Shown here in pieces: positions 1 to 9,435 of a stretch of 64,000 bases of DNA. Under the pieces are notes generated by a model. It was not told the DNA's origin, ran no database searches, and saw only the letters and a program-made list of their open reading frames with translations. The stretch comes from Ruminococcus hominis (lineage in GTDB: Bacteria > Bacillota > Clostridia > Lachnospirales > Lachnospiraceae), in contig NZ_JACOPE010000001.1 of assembly GCF_014287355.1 (NCBI RefSeq), forward strand, positions 186,001-250,000. Reading direction: 5' to 3'. How positions within the stretch are numbered: the first letter of the stretch is position 1; each line of letters starts with the position of its first letter. The translations under genes were made by a program, and so were the position numbers.

Positions 1-396
1 GGCAGCAGCCGGTTCCGGACGGACTGGCTGATAACGGCGGAGAACGGCGCGTACACGGGCAACCATTTCTTTAGAGTCAAATGGTTTTAAAATATAGTCA
101 TCTGCACCAAGCTCCAGCCCGAGCACCTTGTCAAAAACTTCTCCCTTGGCGGAAAGCATGATGATAGGCGTAGCAGATTTAGCACGAATTTCGCGGCACA
201 CCTGATAACCGTCAATGCCTGGAAGCATAAGATCTAGAAGCACAAGATTTGGCTGATAAGTGTCAAATGCGTTGAGTGCATCTTCTCCGTTATAGACCAT
301 TTTAGTATCGAAACATTCCTTTGTCAGATAAAGAGAAATAAGCTCGGCAATATTTTCATCATCATCTACGATTAAAATTTTCTGTTTTGTGACCAT
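1..396 (-). CDS. OmpR-family response regulator (partial, N-terminal part)
   Basis: The gene starts with ATG at 394-396 behind an AGGAGGAATT site and runs off the left edge, so only the receiver domain and linker are visible. The start reads MVTKQKILIVDDDENIAEL, with the acidic pocket, a phospho-acceptor Asp in LLDLMLPGIDG, and the conserved Lys in DYILKPFDSKE, all typical of a CheY-like receiver. A DNA-binding winged helix is expected outside the window, probably followed by a sensor kinase. It lies 13 bp downstream of mutS2 on the same strand, so the two are probably co-transcribed. The target is unknown. Confidence 0.9.
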   Translation of the reverse strand, partial: MVTKQKILIVDDDENIAELISLYLTKECFDTKMVYNGEDALNAFDTYQPNLVLLDLMLPGIDGYQVCREIRAKSATPIIMLSAKGEVFDKVLGLELGADDYILKPFDSKEMVARVRAVLRRYQPVRPEPAAA

Positions 397-409
397 TTCA
401 AATTCCTCC

Positions 410-2785
410 TTATTTCAATTCTACAATAGTAACACCGGCATCACCTTCGCCGTATTCAGCAAGTCGATAAGACTTGACGTGTTTCTGACGGCGTAAGTAT
501 TCATGAATTCCCTTTCTCAAAGCACCGGTTCCTTTTCCATGTACGACACGGACGCTGTTCAGATGAGAGAGAAGTGCATCATCCAGATATTTATCCAATT
601 CGGAAACGGCTTCATCGACAGTTTTTCCAAGTAAATTAATCTCTGGACTTACAGAAAGTGATTTACTCATTTTGATTTTACCCTTCGAAGTTCGCTTCAT
701 TGCTTTTGGACTGTATGGATTCACATCCTCGATAATTTCCAGGTCAGAAATATTTACCTGAGAACGTAAGATACCCATCTGTACAGTTACATTTCCACGA
801 GAATCAGGTTTAGAACTGATTGTTCCTGTCAGATTCATACTGAGAACCTTAACAGATTCACCAAGCTTAAAATCGGATGGCTTATAAGCTTTTTTCGGCT
901 TCTGTGCTTTGATTGTAGATGCAGCAGAAGTGTCTTTGATTTTTTTGCGAAGTCGTTCACGTTCCTTTTCCATATCAGCCGCAGAAATATTTTCCTTTCC
1001 AAATTTACGGAAATTCTTAATCGTTTCGTCGGCAACATCTTTGGCATCACGCAAAATAGCGTTTGCTTTTTCATTTGCTTCTCGTAAGATACGTTCCCTT
1101 TGTTCATCCAGTTTATCTTGTTTTTGTCGAGTCTGCATCTTTAAAGCTTCAATCTCACGTTTATATGCAGCAATTTCTTCACGTTCTTTTTCAATTGTAC
1201 GTTTGCTTGTCTCAAGATCAGTCATCATGTCTTCAAAAGAGACGTCCTGTTCAGTCAGTCGTTTTTTCGCATCTTCAATAATATAATCCGGAATTCCAAG
1301 CTTGCTGGAAATTGCGAAAGCATTACTCTTACCAGGGATACCGATTAATAAACGATAGGTTGGCTTCAGACTTTCTACATCAAATTCACAACAGGCATTT
1401 TCAACGCCCGGAGTAGATAATGCATACACTTTTAATTCACTGTAATGTGTAGTAGCCATTGCCCGGATTCCACGCTTGTGTAAATATGAGAGAATGGCAG
1501 TGGCGAGGGCAGCTCCCTCTGTCGGGTCAGTTCCGGCACCTAACTCATCGAAAAGAACAAGAGAATTCTCATCTACATCCTGCAAAAAGGAAACGATATT
1601 CGTCATATGAGAAGAAAATGTACTTAAACTTTGTTCGATACTCTGTTCGTCTCCGATATCAGCATAAACCTGATGAAATACAGCCAGTTCGGAATGGTCG
1701 CCGGCTGGGATATGAAGTCCTGCCTGTCCCATCAATGTCAGTAATCCCACAGTTTTAAGAGACACCGTCTTACCACCGGTGTTTGGTCCGGTTACAATTA
1801 ATAGTGTAAAATCCTTTCCGAGAGAAATTGTAATTGGAACAACTTTACGTGCATCCAGTAGCGGATGACGTCCCTCACGGATATAAATACGTCCTTCGGT
1901 GTTAAAAAGCGGGCGGCTTCCGTTCATTTCCAATGCAAGACGTCCTCTTGCAAAAATGAAGTCTAAGTCAGTTAAAGAGCGATAGTCTGTTCGAATCTCT
2001 TCGATATATTCTGCAGTATCCTCGCTTAGACGAGCCAGGATCACCTGGATTTCTTCCTGTTCTTTCGCATATAATTCCTTCAGATCATTATTTAATTTCA
2101 CAACAGCCATAGGTTCGATAAATAAAGTAGAACCCGTAGAAGACTGATCGTGGATCATACCCTGTACATTTCCACGGCATTCTGCTTTGACCGGCAGACA
2201 ATAACGATCTCCGCGCATTGTGATAATCGGGTCCTGCAAATAAGTTCTAAGAGAACCATTTACAAGATTTGTTAAGGTAGCATGCACTTTGTCATTCATA
2301 TTATTGATATTACGTCGGATGTGCTTCAGTGTGCTGCTGGCATCATCGCTGATTTCATCTTCGCTGATGATACAGCGCTCAATCTCATTTGCCAAAAGAG
2401 TCAGAGGCTCTAGTTGTTCAAAATAGGCATCCAGACAATCAGTAAGTTCATCTTGTGTGTCATGACGGCCATATGCTTTGACACGTCCGGCTGTTTGAAG
2501 AAGCTTGAGAATGCGGAGTAATTCGCCGCTTCCGAGAGCTGCGCCAACCTCCAGACGTTTCATGGACTCTTCCACAGGAGCGGCATCGCTGAAAGAAATA
2601 CGCCCTTTTTTAATCAGTCTGGTAAATGCGGCAGCAGTCTGTTCCTGAGACGTATTAATCTTATCCAGATTAGTCATCGGCTTCAGTTTACGACAAAGCT
2701 GTCTGCCACGGAAGGAAGATGCCTGTTCTTCCAACATGGCAATAATTTTATGATATTCTAATTTGGTTAATGTTTTCTGATTCAT
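410..2785 (-). CDS. mutS2: Endonuclease MutS2 (recombination suppressor / ribosome rescue ATPase)
   Basis: This 791-residue protein has the standard MutS2 length and order. A helical clamp/lever region comes first, then an ABC-type ATPase with Walker A in TGPNTGGKTVSLK and Walker B in LVLFDELGAGTDP. A long charged coiled coil follows, then a KOW-like segment and a C-terminal Smr nuclease domain (VRVVHGKGTGALRKGI). Family members bind branched DNA or collided ribosomes. The MQKTL-type start (MNQKTLTK) sits behind a weak site. The 3-prime end abuts the Shine-Dalgarno of the response regulator, suggesting one transcript. Confidence 0.95.
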   Translation of the reverse strand: MNQKTLTKLEYHKIIAMLEEQASSFRGRQLCRKLKPMTNLDKINTSQEQTAAAFTRLIKKGRISFSDAAPVEESMKRLEVGAALGSGELLRILKLLQTAGRVKAYGRHDTQDELTDCLDAYFEQLEPLTLLANEIERCIISEDEISDDASSTLKHIRRNINNMNDKVHATLTNLVNGSLRTYLQDPIITMRGDRYCLPVKAECRGNVQGMIHDQSSTGSTLFIEPMAVVKLNNDLKELYAKEQEEIQVILARLSEDTAEYIEEIRTDYRSLTDLDFIFARGRLALEMNGSRPLFNTEGRIYIREGRHPLLDARKVVPITISLGKDFTLLIVTGPNTGGKTVSLKTVGLLTLMGQAGLHIPAGDHSELAVFHQVYADIGDEQSIEQSLSTFSSHMTNIVSFLQDVDENSLVLFDELGAGTDPTEGAALATAILSYLHKRGIRAMATTHYSELKVYALSTPGVENACCEFDVESLKPTYRLLIGIPGKSNAFAISSKLGIPDYIIEDAKKRLTEQDVSFEDMMTDLETSKRTIEKEREEIAAYKREIEALKMQTRQKQDKLDEQRERILREANEKANAILRDAKDVADETIKNFRKFGKENISAADMEKERERLRKKIKDTSAASTIKAQKPKKAYKPSDFKLGESVKVLSMNLTGTISSKPDSRGNVTVQMGILRSQVNISDLEIIEDVNPYSPKAMKRTSKGKIKMSKSLSVSPEINLLGKTVDEAVSELDKYLDDALLSHLNSVRVVHGKGTGALRKGIHEYLRRQKHVKSYRLAEYGEGDAGVTIVELK

Positions 2786-2928
2786 AATCTATCCTTTTTA
2801 TAAAAATATTAATTAAAATACTATTTTACCAATCCTCATTATATCTTATTTACAATCCATTGGAAAGGATAATATTGAACAATCCGCAGGAATACGTTAT
2901 ACTGATTTGGTAAAGGAGACTGCAGCGT

Positions 2929-4245
2929 ATGTCGAAGGAACAGAAAGAAAAAAACAGTGACAATTCAAGTGCTGACGAGAAAAAAGATACAAGGAAAAGT
3001 CAAAAAGAAGCAGGAGAAAACTTTTCTTTTCTTCAAGAGACTGTAAAGACAAAAAAGAAGAGCGGGAAAAGCCGAGTTATGCAATATATACGGAATATAT
3101 TGTATGGTATAATTTTCGGGATTTTTGCCTGCTGTAGTTTTTTTGCGCTCAAACCATGGGCAGAAGAGATATTTTATCACGATGAGACAAAGGTAACGAT
3201 ACCTGTTGAGGATGGAGATACAGCACAAGACGATGATTCACAAGACGATGCAGATGATTCACAGCTTAGTACCGAGACTGCGGCAGAACACTATGAAGAA
3301 ATGTTGGACAGCATGTATTCTATAGCAGAGAAAGCAGAAAAAAGTGTTGTAATAGTTCAAGCGACCGAAAAAGGGGACTGGACAACAGAGACTATGAATC
3401 TGAGACAATCTTCAGGAGTGATCGTAGGTGAAAATTCGAGGGAAATACTTGTTTTAACAGACGCTTTGATCTGTAAAGAAGCAACGCATTGGAAAGTGAC
3501 ATTTAACGGGAAGGAAGAATCTGATGCGGCATTAAAAAAGCAAGACAAGAATAGAAATATTGCAGTGTTTAGCATAGATAAGAAAAATGTTTCCGATGCG
3601 ACACAAAAGGGAATCGAAGTAGCCACATTTGGCAATTCAAATACTTGCAAAAGAGGACAGGTTGTTATTGCACTCGGATACATATTTGGCTATGATGATG
3701 GCTTAAGCTATGGTATGATCAGTTCCAAATCACAGGAGGCGGTATTTGATGACAGCCAGTGTCAGGTGCTCAGTACAAATATTTCTTTAGCCGAAGGCGG
3801 TACAGGGATTCTTGTGAATCTAAAAGGAGAAGTATTAGGGCTGATCCGAAGTGATGTATTGAAGGACACAGGAAGCAGGACAGCAAATGCACTTGCGATT
3901 TCAGATTTGAAGGAAGTGCTTGAGATGATGTTAAACGGAGAAAGTGTACCATATCTGGGAGCGTATGGAAATGCTGTGACAGAAGAAATTTCAGAACAGC
4001 AGAACATACCAATCGGAGTATATATTACGAATGTACAGTCAGATTCTCCGGCGATGGATGCGGGAATCCAGCATGGAGATATTATTCAGGAAATTAAAGG
4101 AATGACCGTGACAGGAACAGCATCATATACAAAAGCGATTGAAAAGTGTACCGTGGGTGAAACAATAAAAGTCTGTGGACAACGCCGTGGAAGTAATGGG
4201 TATGTAGAAGTGACATATAATGTCACGATAGGAAGTAAAGAATAG
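2929..4245 (+). CDS. HtrA/DegP-like membrane-anchored protein with PDZ domain, predicted catalytically dead
   Basis: This 438-residue protein has a charged cytoplasmic N-terminus, one membrane helix at about residues 53-72 (ILYGIIFGIFACCSFFAL), an acidic linker, a trypsin-like fold (about 130-325) and a C-terminal PDZ domain (about 345-438, with SPAMDAGIQHGDIIQEIKG). In HtrA proteases the triad lies in TNxHV, DLAV and GNSGG. Here the matching positions read LTDALI (about residue 175), NIAVF (about 207) and EGGTG (about 289), so His, Asp and Ser are all missing. The fold and PDZ groove are kept, so a binding or scaffold role at the cell surface is more likely than proteolysis. It starts 143 bp from the divergent mutS2 and is followed 17 bp later by yhaM. 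Confidence 0.85.
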   Translation: MSKEQKEKNSDNSSADEKKDTRKSQKEAGENFSFLQETVKTKKKSGKSRVMQYIRNILYGIIFGIFACCSFFALKPWAEEIFYHDETKVTIPVEDGDTAQDDDSQDDADDSQLSTETAAEHYEEMLDSMYSIAEKAEKSVVIVQATEKGDWTTETMNLRQSSGVIVGENSREILVLTDALICKEATHWKVTFNGKEESDAALKKQDKNRNIAVFSIDKKNVSDATQKGIEVATFGNSNTCKRGQVVIALGYIFGYDDGLSYGMISSKSQEAVFDDSQCQVLSTNISLAEGGTGILVNLKGEVLGLIRSDVLKDTGSRTANALAISDLKEVLEMMLNGESVPYLGAYGNAVTEEISEQQNIPIGVYITNVQSDSPAMDAGIQHGDIIQEIKGMTVTGTASYTKAIEKCTVGETIKVCGQRRGSNGYVEVTYNVTIGSKE

Positions 4246-4262
4246 AGAAAGAGGAAATAATA

Positions 4263-5222
4263 ATGAAATATATTAAAGAGCTGCATGAGGGTGAAACGAT
4301 CAGAAGTATTTATCTGTGTAAAGGAAAACGCTCAGCCGAGACAAGAAACGGAAAACCATATGATAATCTTATCTTACAGGATAAGACAGGTACGTTGGAC
4401 GGAAAGATATGGGATCCGAACTCACAGGGGATTGCAGATTACGACGAGAAGGACTTTGTTGAAGTTGTCGGAGATGTAATTACATATAACAATAATTTAC
4501 AGTTAAATATCAAACAGCTTCGTATTGCAAGTGAAGATGAATATAATCCGGGAGACTACATGCCGACTTCAGAAAAAAGTGTAGATGGTATGTATGAGGA
4601 ATTACTGGGTTATATTCGTAAAATTTCCAATCCATATTTACGACAGGCTGTAGAATACTATTTTGTAAAAGACGAAGCATTTATCAAATCCTTTAAAGGA
4701 CATTCAGCAGCAAAGACAGTTCATCATGGATTTGCAGGAGGGCTTTTGGAGCATACTTTGAGCGTGACTAAGATGTGCGAATACTTTGTAAATGCATATG
4801 ATATTTTAAATGCAGACTTATTGTATGCATCAGCAGTTTGTCATGATATTGGAAAGACGAAAGAACTGTCAAATTTCCCAGACAATGATTATACAGACAT
4901 CGGACAGCTCGTTGGACATATTGTGATAGGAGTTGAGATGATAGGGGAGGCAATCCGTACAATTCCGGATTTTCCGGAAAAACTGGCAAATGAATGGAAA
5001 CACTGCATCGTAGCACACCATGGAGAATTAGAATATGGTTCACCAAAGAAACCGGCACTGGCAGAAGCTGTGGCACTGAATCTGGCAGATAATGCAGATG
5101 CAAAGATGCAGACATTGAAGGAGATTTTCAAAGATAAATCAGGAACAGACTGGTTGGGATATAATCGTCTGTTTGAATCAAATCTTAGAAAAACATCATT
5201 GAGTGAGGAAAGCAAATCATGA
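4263..5222 (+). CDS. yhaM: 3'-5' exoribonuclease YhaM family (OB-fold plus HD domain)
   Basis: This 319-residue protein has the family length. An N-terminal OB-fold (about 15-85, with NLILQDKTGTLDGKIWD) binds nucleic acid. A metal-dependent HD domain follows, with HHGFAGGLLEHTLSV, the HD pair in AVCHDIGKTKEL, HIVIGVEMI and HCIVAHHGE. YhaM-type enzymes shorten RNA, and single-stranded DNA in vitro, from the 3-prime end with Mn2+. The start at 4263 follows GAAAGAGGAAATAAT. The stop overlaps the start of rlmD by 4 bp (ATGA), so translation is probably coupled. Confidence 0.9.
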   Translation: MKYIKELHEGETIRSIYLCKGKRSAETRNGKPYDNLILQDKTGTLDGKIWDPNSQGIADYDEKDFVEVVGDVITYNNNLQLNIKQLRIASEDEYNPGDYMPTSEKSVDGMYEELLGYIRKISNPYLRQAVEYYFVKDEAFIKSFKGHSAAKTVHHGFAGGLLEHTLSVTKMCEYFVNAYDILNADLLYASAVCHDIGKTKELSNFPDNDYTDIGQLVGHIVIGVEMIGEAIRTIPDFPEKLANEWKHCIVAHHGELEYGSPKKPALAEAVALNLADNADAKMQTLKEIFKDKSGTDWLGYNRLFESNLRKTSLSEESKS

Positions 5223-6886
5223 TGCAGAAAAATGAAACTGCGATTGTAACCATTGAAGACATTGGTGTCAATGGTGAAGGAATCGGAAAAGTAGACGGAT
5301 ATACATTATTTATTAAAGATGCTGTAATTGGCGATGTAGTAGAAGCGAAGGTTATGAAAGCCAAAAAAAATTATGGCTACGCAAGACTGATGAAGATCAT
5401 CACACCATCGAAAGATCGTGTGACACCAGTCTGTACATTTGCCAGAAAATGTGGCGGATGTCAGATTCAGGAAATGTCGTATGAGCAGCAGCTTCAATTT
5501 AAACATAATAAAGTACGTGGTAATCTGGAGAGAATCGGTGGATTTTCTCCAGAACTTTTAGAAAAAATCATGGAGCCGGTTGTCGGAATGGAAGAGCCGT
5601 TTCACTATCGAAACAAAGCCCAATTTCCATTCGGAACAGATAAAGAGGGGAATCCCATTACAGGATTCTATGCGGGCAGAACACATGATATTATAGCAAA
5701 TACGGACTGTGCACTTGGAGTGGCAGTCAATAAAGAAATATTGGAGAAGACCCTTTCGTTTATGAAAAAATATCAGATTCCGTCATACGATGAGAATACA
5801 GGAAAAGGTCTGATTCGTCATGCTCTTATCCGATATGGATTTACAACAAAAGAAATCATGGTTTGTTATGTAATTAATGGAAAACACATTCCACATGTTG
5901 AAGAACTTGTAGAAACATTGCGAGAACTGGAAGGAATGACAAGTATTACATTTAGTTCCAATACAAAAAGAACAAATGTAATCATGGGTGATTCTTATGA
6001 AATAATTTGGGGACAAGGATATATTACAGACTACATCGGGGATGTAAAATATCAGATTTCTCCATTGTCATTTTACCAGGTTAATCCTGTACAGACAGAT
6101 AAATTGTATGGGCTTGCATTGGAATATGCGGATTTAAAAGGGAATGAGACAGTTTGGGATCTGTACTGTGGAATTGGAACGATTTCATTATTTTTAGCAC
6201 AGAAAGCAAAAAAGGTTTACGGAGTTGAAATTATTCCACAGGCCATTGAAGATGCTAAGAGAAATGCAGCAATCAACGGATTTGAAAATGCAGAATTTTA
6301 TGTTGGAAAAGCAGAAGAAATTTTGCCAAAATACTATGAAGAATATGCAAAAACACATGACGGAGAAAGAGCTCATGCAGATGTTATTGTGGTAGATCCG
6401 CCACGTAAAGGATGTGATGAGATATTGTTGCATACGATGACAGAGATGCAGCCGGATAAAATTGTCTATGTAAGCTGTGATTCGGCGACATTGGCAAGAG
6501 ATTTGAAGATTCTTTGTGAGAGAGGATATTGCCTGGAGAGAGTCAGGGCGGTAGATCAATTTCCGATGTCGGTGCATATAGAGACAGTTGTTCTTTTGTC
6601 CCAACAAAAACCAGATGACACGATAGAGATCGACTTAGACCTGGACGAGCTGGATGCCACCAGTGCCGAGTTGAAAGCAACCTATCAGGAAATCAAAGAT
6701 TATGTGCTGAAAGAATTTGGCTTGAAGGTTTCAAGTTTATATATTTCTCAGGTAAAACGCAAATGTGGAATTGAAGTGGGAGAAAACTATAATCTTCCAA
6801 AATCAGAAAATGCAAGAGTTCCACAATGCCCGAAAGAGAAGGAAGAAGCTATCAAGGCTGCCCTGGAATATTTTGCGATGATCTAA
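5219..6886 (+). CDS. rlmD: 23S rRNA (uracil-C5)-methyltransferase RlmD/RumA family
   Basis: This 555-residue protein has an N-terminal TRAM domain (about 5-65), an iron-sulfur cysteine cluster (CTFARKCGGCQIQEM plus a later DCALG), an SAM-binding motif VWDLYCGIGTISLFLA, the PPRKG loop and the catalytic Cys in VYVSCDSATLARDL. It carries the extra C-terminal domain of about 90 residues seen in Clostridia, beginning DTIEIDLDLDELDATSAE. The 3-prime end of this gene family is a known insertion hotspot for integrative elements (rumA site), and the mobile region here begins right after the stop codon. A remnant of a related C-terminal domain lies at 30106-30242. Confidence 0.95.
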   Translation: MMQKNETAIVTIEDIGVNGEGIGKVDGYTLFIKDAVIGDVVEAKVMKAKKNYGYARLMKIITPSKDRVTPVCTFARKCGGCQIQEMSYEQQLQFKHNKVRGNLERIGGFSPELLEKIMEPVVGMEEPFHYRNKAQFPFGTDKEGNPITGFYAGRTHDIIANTDCALGVAVNKEILEKTLSFMKKYQIPSYDENTGKGLIRHALIRYGFTTKEIMVCYVINGKHIPHVEELVETLRELEGMTSITFSSNTKRTNVIMGDSYEIIWGQGYITDYIGDVKYQISPLSFYQVNPVQTDKLYGLALEYADLKGNETVWDLYCGIGTISLFLAQKAKKVYGVEIIPQAIEDAKRNAAINGFENAEFYVGKAEEILPKYYEEYAKTHDGERAHADVIVVDPPRKGCDEILLHTMTEMQPDKIVYVSCDSATLARDLKILCERGYCLERVRAVDQFPMSVHIETVVLLSQQKPDDTIEIDLDLDELDATSAELKATYQEIKDYVLKEFGLKVSSLYISQVKRKCGIEVGENYNLPKSENARVPQCPKEKEEAIKAALEYFAMI

Positions 6887-6917
6887 GGGCATCGCTGATT
6901 TCAAGGAGGAATAACAC

Positions 6918-7289
6918 ATGAAAAGCACATTTGAAAAAATGGGTGGAACCTACACACTTGGCGCAGACGGAATTTACTATCCGAATCTTGTCAGTACAGA
7001 TGAAGAACCGTATTATGGAAAATATGGAATGATACGAAAAACGTATTTGAAAGAGCATCGTCCGGCAATATATTCACTGTATATATTGGAGGACAGACTG
7101 GTGGAACATCTGAATGCTGTGGACGATGAAGCACAGGAGAGGATGGATATTCTGGTGTGTCAGATGATGAAGAGGCAAGGTATTACAGAAGAAACGAAAG
7201 CCTGTGACCAGATGGCTTGGGTAGGAACGGTAAATAATATCCGAAATGCGGCGGAAGAGATTGTGTTGAAAGAATTGATTTACAGGTAG
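6918..7289 (+). CDS. tnpV: TnpV-family transposon-encoded protein
   Basis: This 123-residue protein begins behind AAGGAGGAATAACAC. It matches the Tn4451-type TnpV family (KMGGTYTLGADGIYYPNL, GKYGMIRKTYLKEHRP, and the tail RNAAEEIVLKELIYR). TnpV proteins accompany large serine recombinases in mobilizable clostridial elements, but their biochemical role is not established. It sits 31 bp after rlmD and marks the left edge of the element. Its last 16 codons recur at the end of the XRE gene at 35685-36197. Confidence 0.85.
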   Translation: MKSTFEKMGGTYTLGADGIYYPNLVSTDEEPYYGKYGMIRKTYLKEHRPAIYSLYILEDRLVEHLNAVDDEAQERMDILVCQMMKRQGITEETKACDQMAWVGTVNNIRNAAEEIVLKELIYR

Positions 7290-7345
7290 ACAAAGAGCTG
7301 AACAGGTAGGACGAAAAATCCTATTTGTTCAGCTCTTTGTGTTTG
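7290..7345. terminator. Rho-independent terminator between tnpV and relaxase gene
   Basis: A perfect 15-bp stem pairs 7290-7304 with 7326-7340 (ACAAAGAGCTGAACA and its complement). Five more pairs (TAGGA/TCCTA) close an AAAAA-rich loop. It lies between the convergent tnpV and relaxase genes and could stop transcription from both sides, although the U-tract is short on each strand. Confidence 0.7.
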
Positions 7346-7368
7346 TACGGGTTCAAAGAAGAATCAAA

Positions 7369-9078
7369 TTACAATTCTATATCATGTGATTTTTTCTTAG
7401 TTCGGACAGGCTGATTTCGTCGCATCTCTTGTTTTCTCTGATATTCAAGTTCCCAGGCACGATGGGAGAAAACATCAGGATCTTCAACATTGAGATAATC
7501 TACTTCATTAGCTGCAATATCACGACGGTGATAGTCATAATATTCACCAAAAGTACCTTTGAGCTGCTCAATCAGTTTATCTCGGAAAGTAGGTCGTATC
7601 TGGATTCTGGCATCCAGTAATTCAGTGTATTGCTCCGGGTCAGGACGGAATTTTTCCTCTTGGAAAGCGACAGCATCTTTTTTAAGCTGCCCTTTGAGAG
7701 ACATATCTTGAGAATCGAGAATATCCAGATTCTTATCCATCTGGTCGTATTTTCTGGAAAGGCTCGCCATATCTTTCTCTGTGGAGCATTCAGCCTGAAA
7801 CAGCAGCTGTTCTTTGACAGATTTCAGTTCCTCGATTTCTTCTGTTACGGTTGTAAGCTGCTGATTTAACTTTATATGCTGGAATGGATTTAGAATACTG
7901 GTTTTACTTTTTTGCACATTTAGTTCTTTCTTTTCAGTAACTTTCGCTTTGAGCTTTTTCTTAATGGTATCATATTGATTCAGGATAGGACGAAAATGCT
8001 GCATCCAGTCATGGATCACTTCTTTTTGCATTTCATTATGAAGTAAATGATATTGTGTAAAAATCATATGATTTCGGATTGCTTCTAATGTTTCTGCAAT
8101 TACCGGAATAGATTTTTCGACAGCTTGGGCAAATTTTTTCACCTGTGCTTTTAATTCCCGAAGCATTTTGTTATCTGCACGAATCTGACGGTTGATTTCA
8201 CACCGGTCTGCTATCATGCCTTTCTTTTCCATATTCTGGGCAATGTAGCCCTCATGGATGGTTGGCTGTTCTGTGATTCCCTGAGCTGCAAAACTGCGGT
8301 GATCAATGGCGGCATTTATCTGATTAAGGGCAAGCATTTTATTTACGGCATCTGCCCAGTTTGCTCTCCAGAGGCAGAGCTGTTCCTCACTGTTCCATTG
8401 TTCGGAAATCGGGTTTTGTCTGCCATACCGGGTGCTTTTTGGATGTTTGTCGATACGTTCATAACCTTTCTCCTGTGCTGCCGAGGGAGTCAGATATACT
8501 TTCTTTTTCCCAGCTTTATAACGATACTGTTTTTCCCAGCCCTCTTTCTGAGCATCCTTAAATTCAGAAGCAGTAAATCCCTTTTCCTCTCCATCTTTGA
8601 TGCATAGATATTCTTTTTCGGTTTTATACTGCCATGTTCCGTTTTCGTTTAATGGACGGACAGTAAGTAGAATGTGTGCATGGGGATTGTGACCATCTGT
8701 ATCGTGAATGGCGAAATCGGCACACATTCCCATATCTACAAAATTCTTTTGAATAAAATTCTGAAGAAGAGAAATATTGCTGTCTTTATCCAACTCAATA
8801 GGGAGTGCGACAACAAATTCTCTTGCCAGTCGGCTGTCTTTTGTTTTTTCAGCAGCTTCTACAGCATTCCAGAGTTGCTCCCGGTTTTTCCATTTAGGCG
8901 GAGCCATAGGGGGAAGCATTACTTCCTGATAGATCAGTCCATGTTTTCGGGTGTAGTCATGCTGGATGCCATCGTAATCATTGTATATGCGGCTACAGCT
9001 CATATAAGCAGATGCAGCGACAGCAGACCGCCCGGAACCACGGCTGACGACCTTGGCTTGCATATGATAAATTGCCAT
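7369..9078 (-). CDS. MobA/MobL-type (MobQ) relaxase
   Basis: The protein has about 569 residues. The start is set at the ATG at 9076-9078, because the upstream GTG is part of the AGGAGGTG ribosome site. It begins MAIYHMQAKVVSRGSGRSAV, the classic MobQ/MobA-MobL N-terminus with motif I, and carries the HUH metal site DGHNPHAHILLTVRPL at about residue 130. After the relaxase domain come long coiled-coil segments. The enzyme nicks oriT and pilots single-stranded DNA in conjugative mobilization. An RSF1010-like nic region lies just upstream at 9155-9193. No primase domain is evident. Confidence 0.93.
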   Translation of the reverse strand: MAIYHMQAKVVSRGSGRSAVAASAYMSCSRIYNDYDGIQHDYTRKHGLIYQEVMLPPMAPPKWKNREQLWNAVEAAEKTKDSRLAREFVVALPIELDKDSNISLLQNFIQKNFVDMGMCADFAIHDTDGHNPHAHILLTVRPLNENGTWQYKTEKEYLCIKDGEEKGFTASEFKDAQKEGWEKQYRYKAGKKKVYLTPSAAQEKGYERIDKHPKSTRYGRQNPISEQWNSEEQLCLWRANWADAVNKMLALNQINAAIDHRSFAAQGITEQPTIHEGYIAQNMEKKGMIADRCEINRQIRADNKMLRELKAQVKKFAQAVEKSIPVIAETLEAIRNHMIFTQYHLLHNEMQKEVIHDWMQHFRPILNQYDTIKKKLKAKVTEKKELNVQKSKTSILNPFQHIKLNQQLTTVTEEIEELKSVKEQLLFQAECSTEKDMASLSRKYDQMDKNLDILDSQDMSLKGQLKKDAVAFQEEKFRPDPEQYTELLDARIQIRPTFRDKLIEQLKGTFGEYYDYHRRDIAANEVDYLNVEDPDVFSHRAWELEYQRKQEMRRNQPVRTKKKSHDIEL

Positions 9079-9154
9079 ATCTGGCACCTCCTTTCGATGT
9101 TGCCTGCAACAGCGGATAGCCCTCGGCAGAGCGCACGAGCCCCGTAGGGGATAC

Positions 9155-9193
9155 CACCGCCCGATTTATCGGGTGGTGAGTAAGTGCGCCCTT
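9155..9193. other. Predicted oriT (MobQ/RSF1010-like nic region)
   Basis: An 11-bp imperfect inverted repeat (9155-9165 with 9168-9178, core CCCGAT/ATCGGG, one G-U pair) is followed after 2 bases by TAAGTGCGCCCTT (9181-9193). IncQ and MobQ origins have the same design: an inverted repeat next to a TAAGTGCGCCCT nic site. It lies between the relaxase gene and its small accessory gene, where oriT is expected. The assignment is from motif memory plus position. Confidence 0.8.
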
Positions 9194-9213
9194 TGGGAGT
9201 AGAACTTGTGTAT

Positions 9214-9435
9214 TTACATTCCTCTTAGCCGGAGCATCAGCTCCCGCTTTAGGGTATCTAAATCCATTTCTTTAATATGTGGAGCAATGCTTTCCAGAAT
9301 CGCTCCTTCTTGAATCAATCTGCGTGTTCTGGCATTACGTTCCTTTTTACGGTTTCTTGCTTCGATTTCTTCCAGTCTGTGTTTTGCCTGTAAAAGCACT
9401 TTTTCTTCTGGTGTCATAATTCTTTTATTTGCCAT
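9214..9435 (-). CDS. Small DUF3847/MobC-like relaxosome accessory protein
   Basis: This 73-residue charged helical protein starts at ATG 9433-9435; an in-frame GTG upstream is part of the ribosome site. It contains EEKVLLQAKHRLEEIEARNR and ends LDTLKRELMLRLRGM. Proteins of this kind are commonly encoded next to MobA/MobL relaxases in Firmicutes and are thought to help relaxosome assembly; I infer that role from position. Its leader (AGGAGGTGCCAGATATGGCA) is the same 20 bases found before the relaxase gene. Confidence 0.65.
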   Translation of the reverse strand: MANKRIMTPEEKVLLQAKHRLEEIEARNRKKERNARTRRLIQEGAILESIAPHIKEMDLDTLKRELMLRLRGM

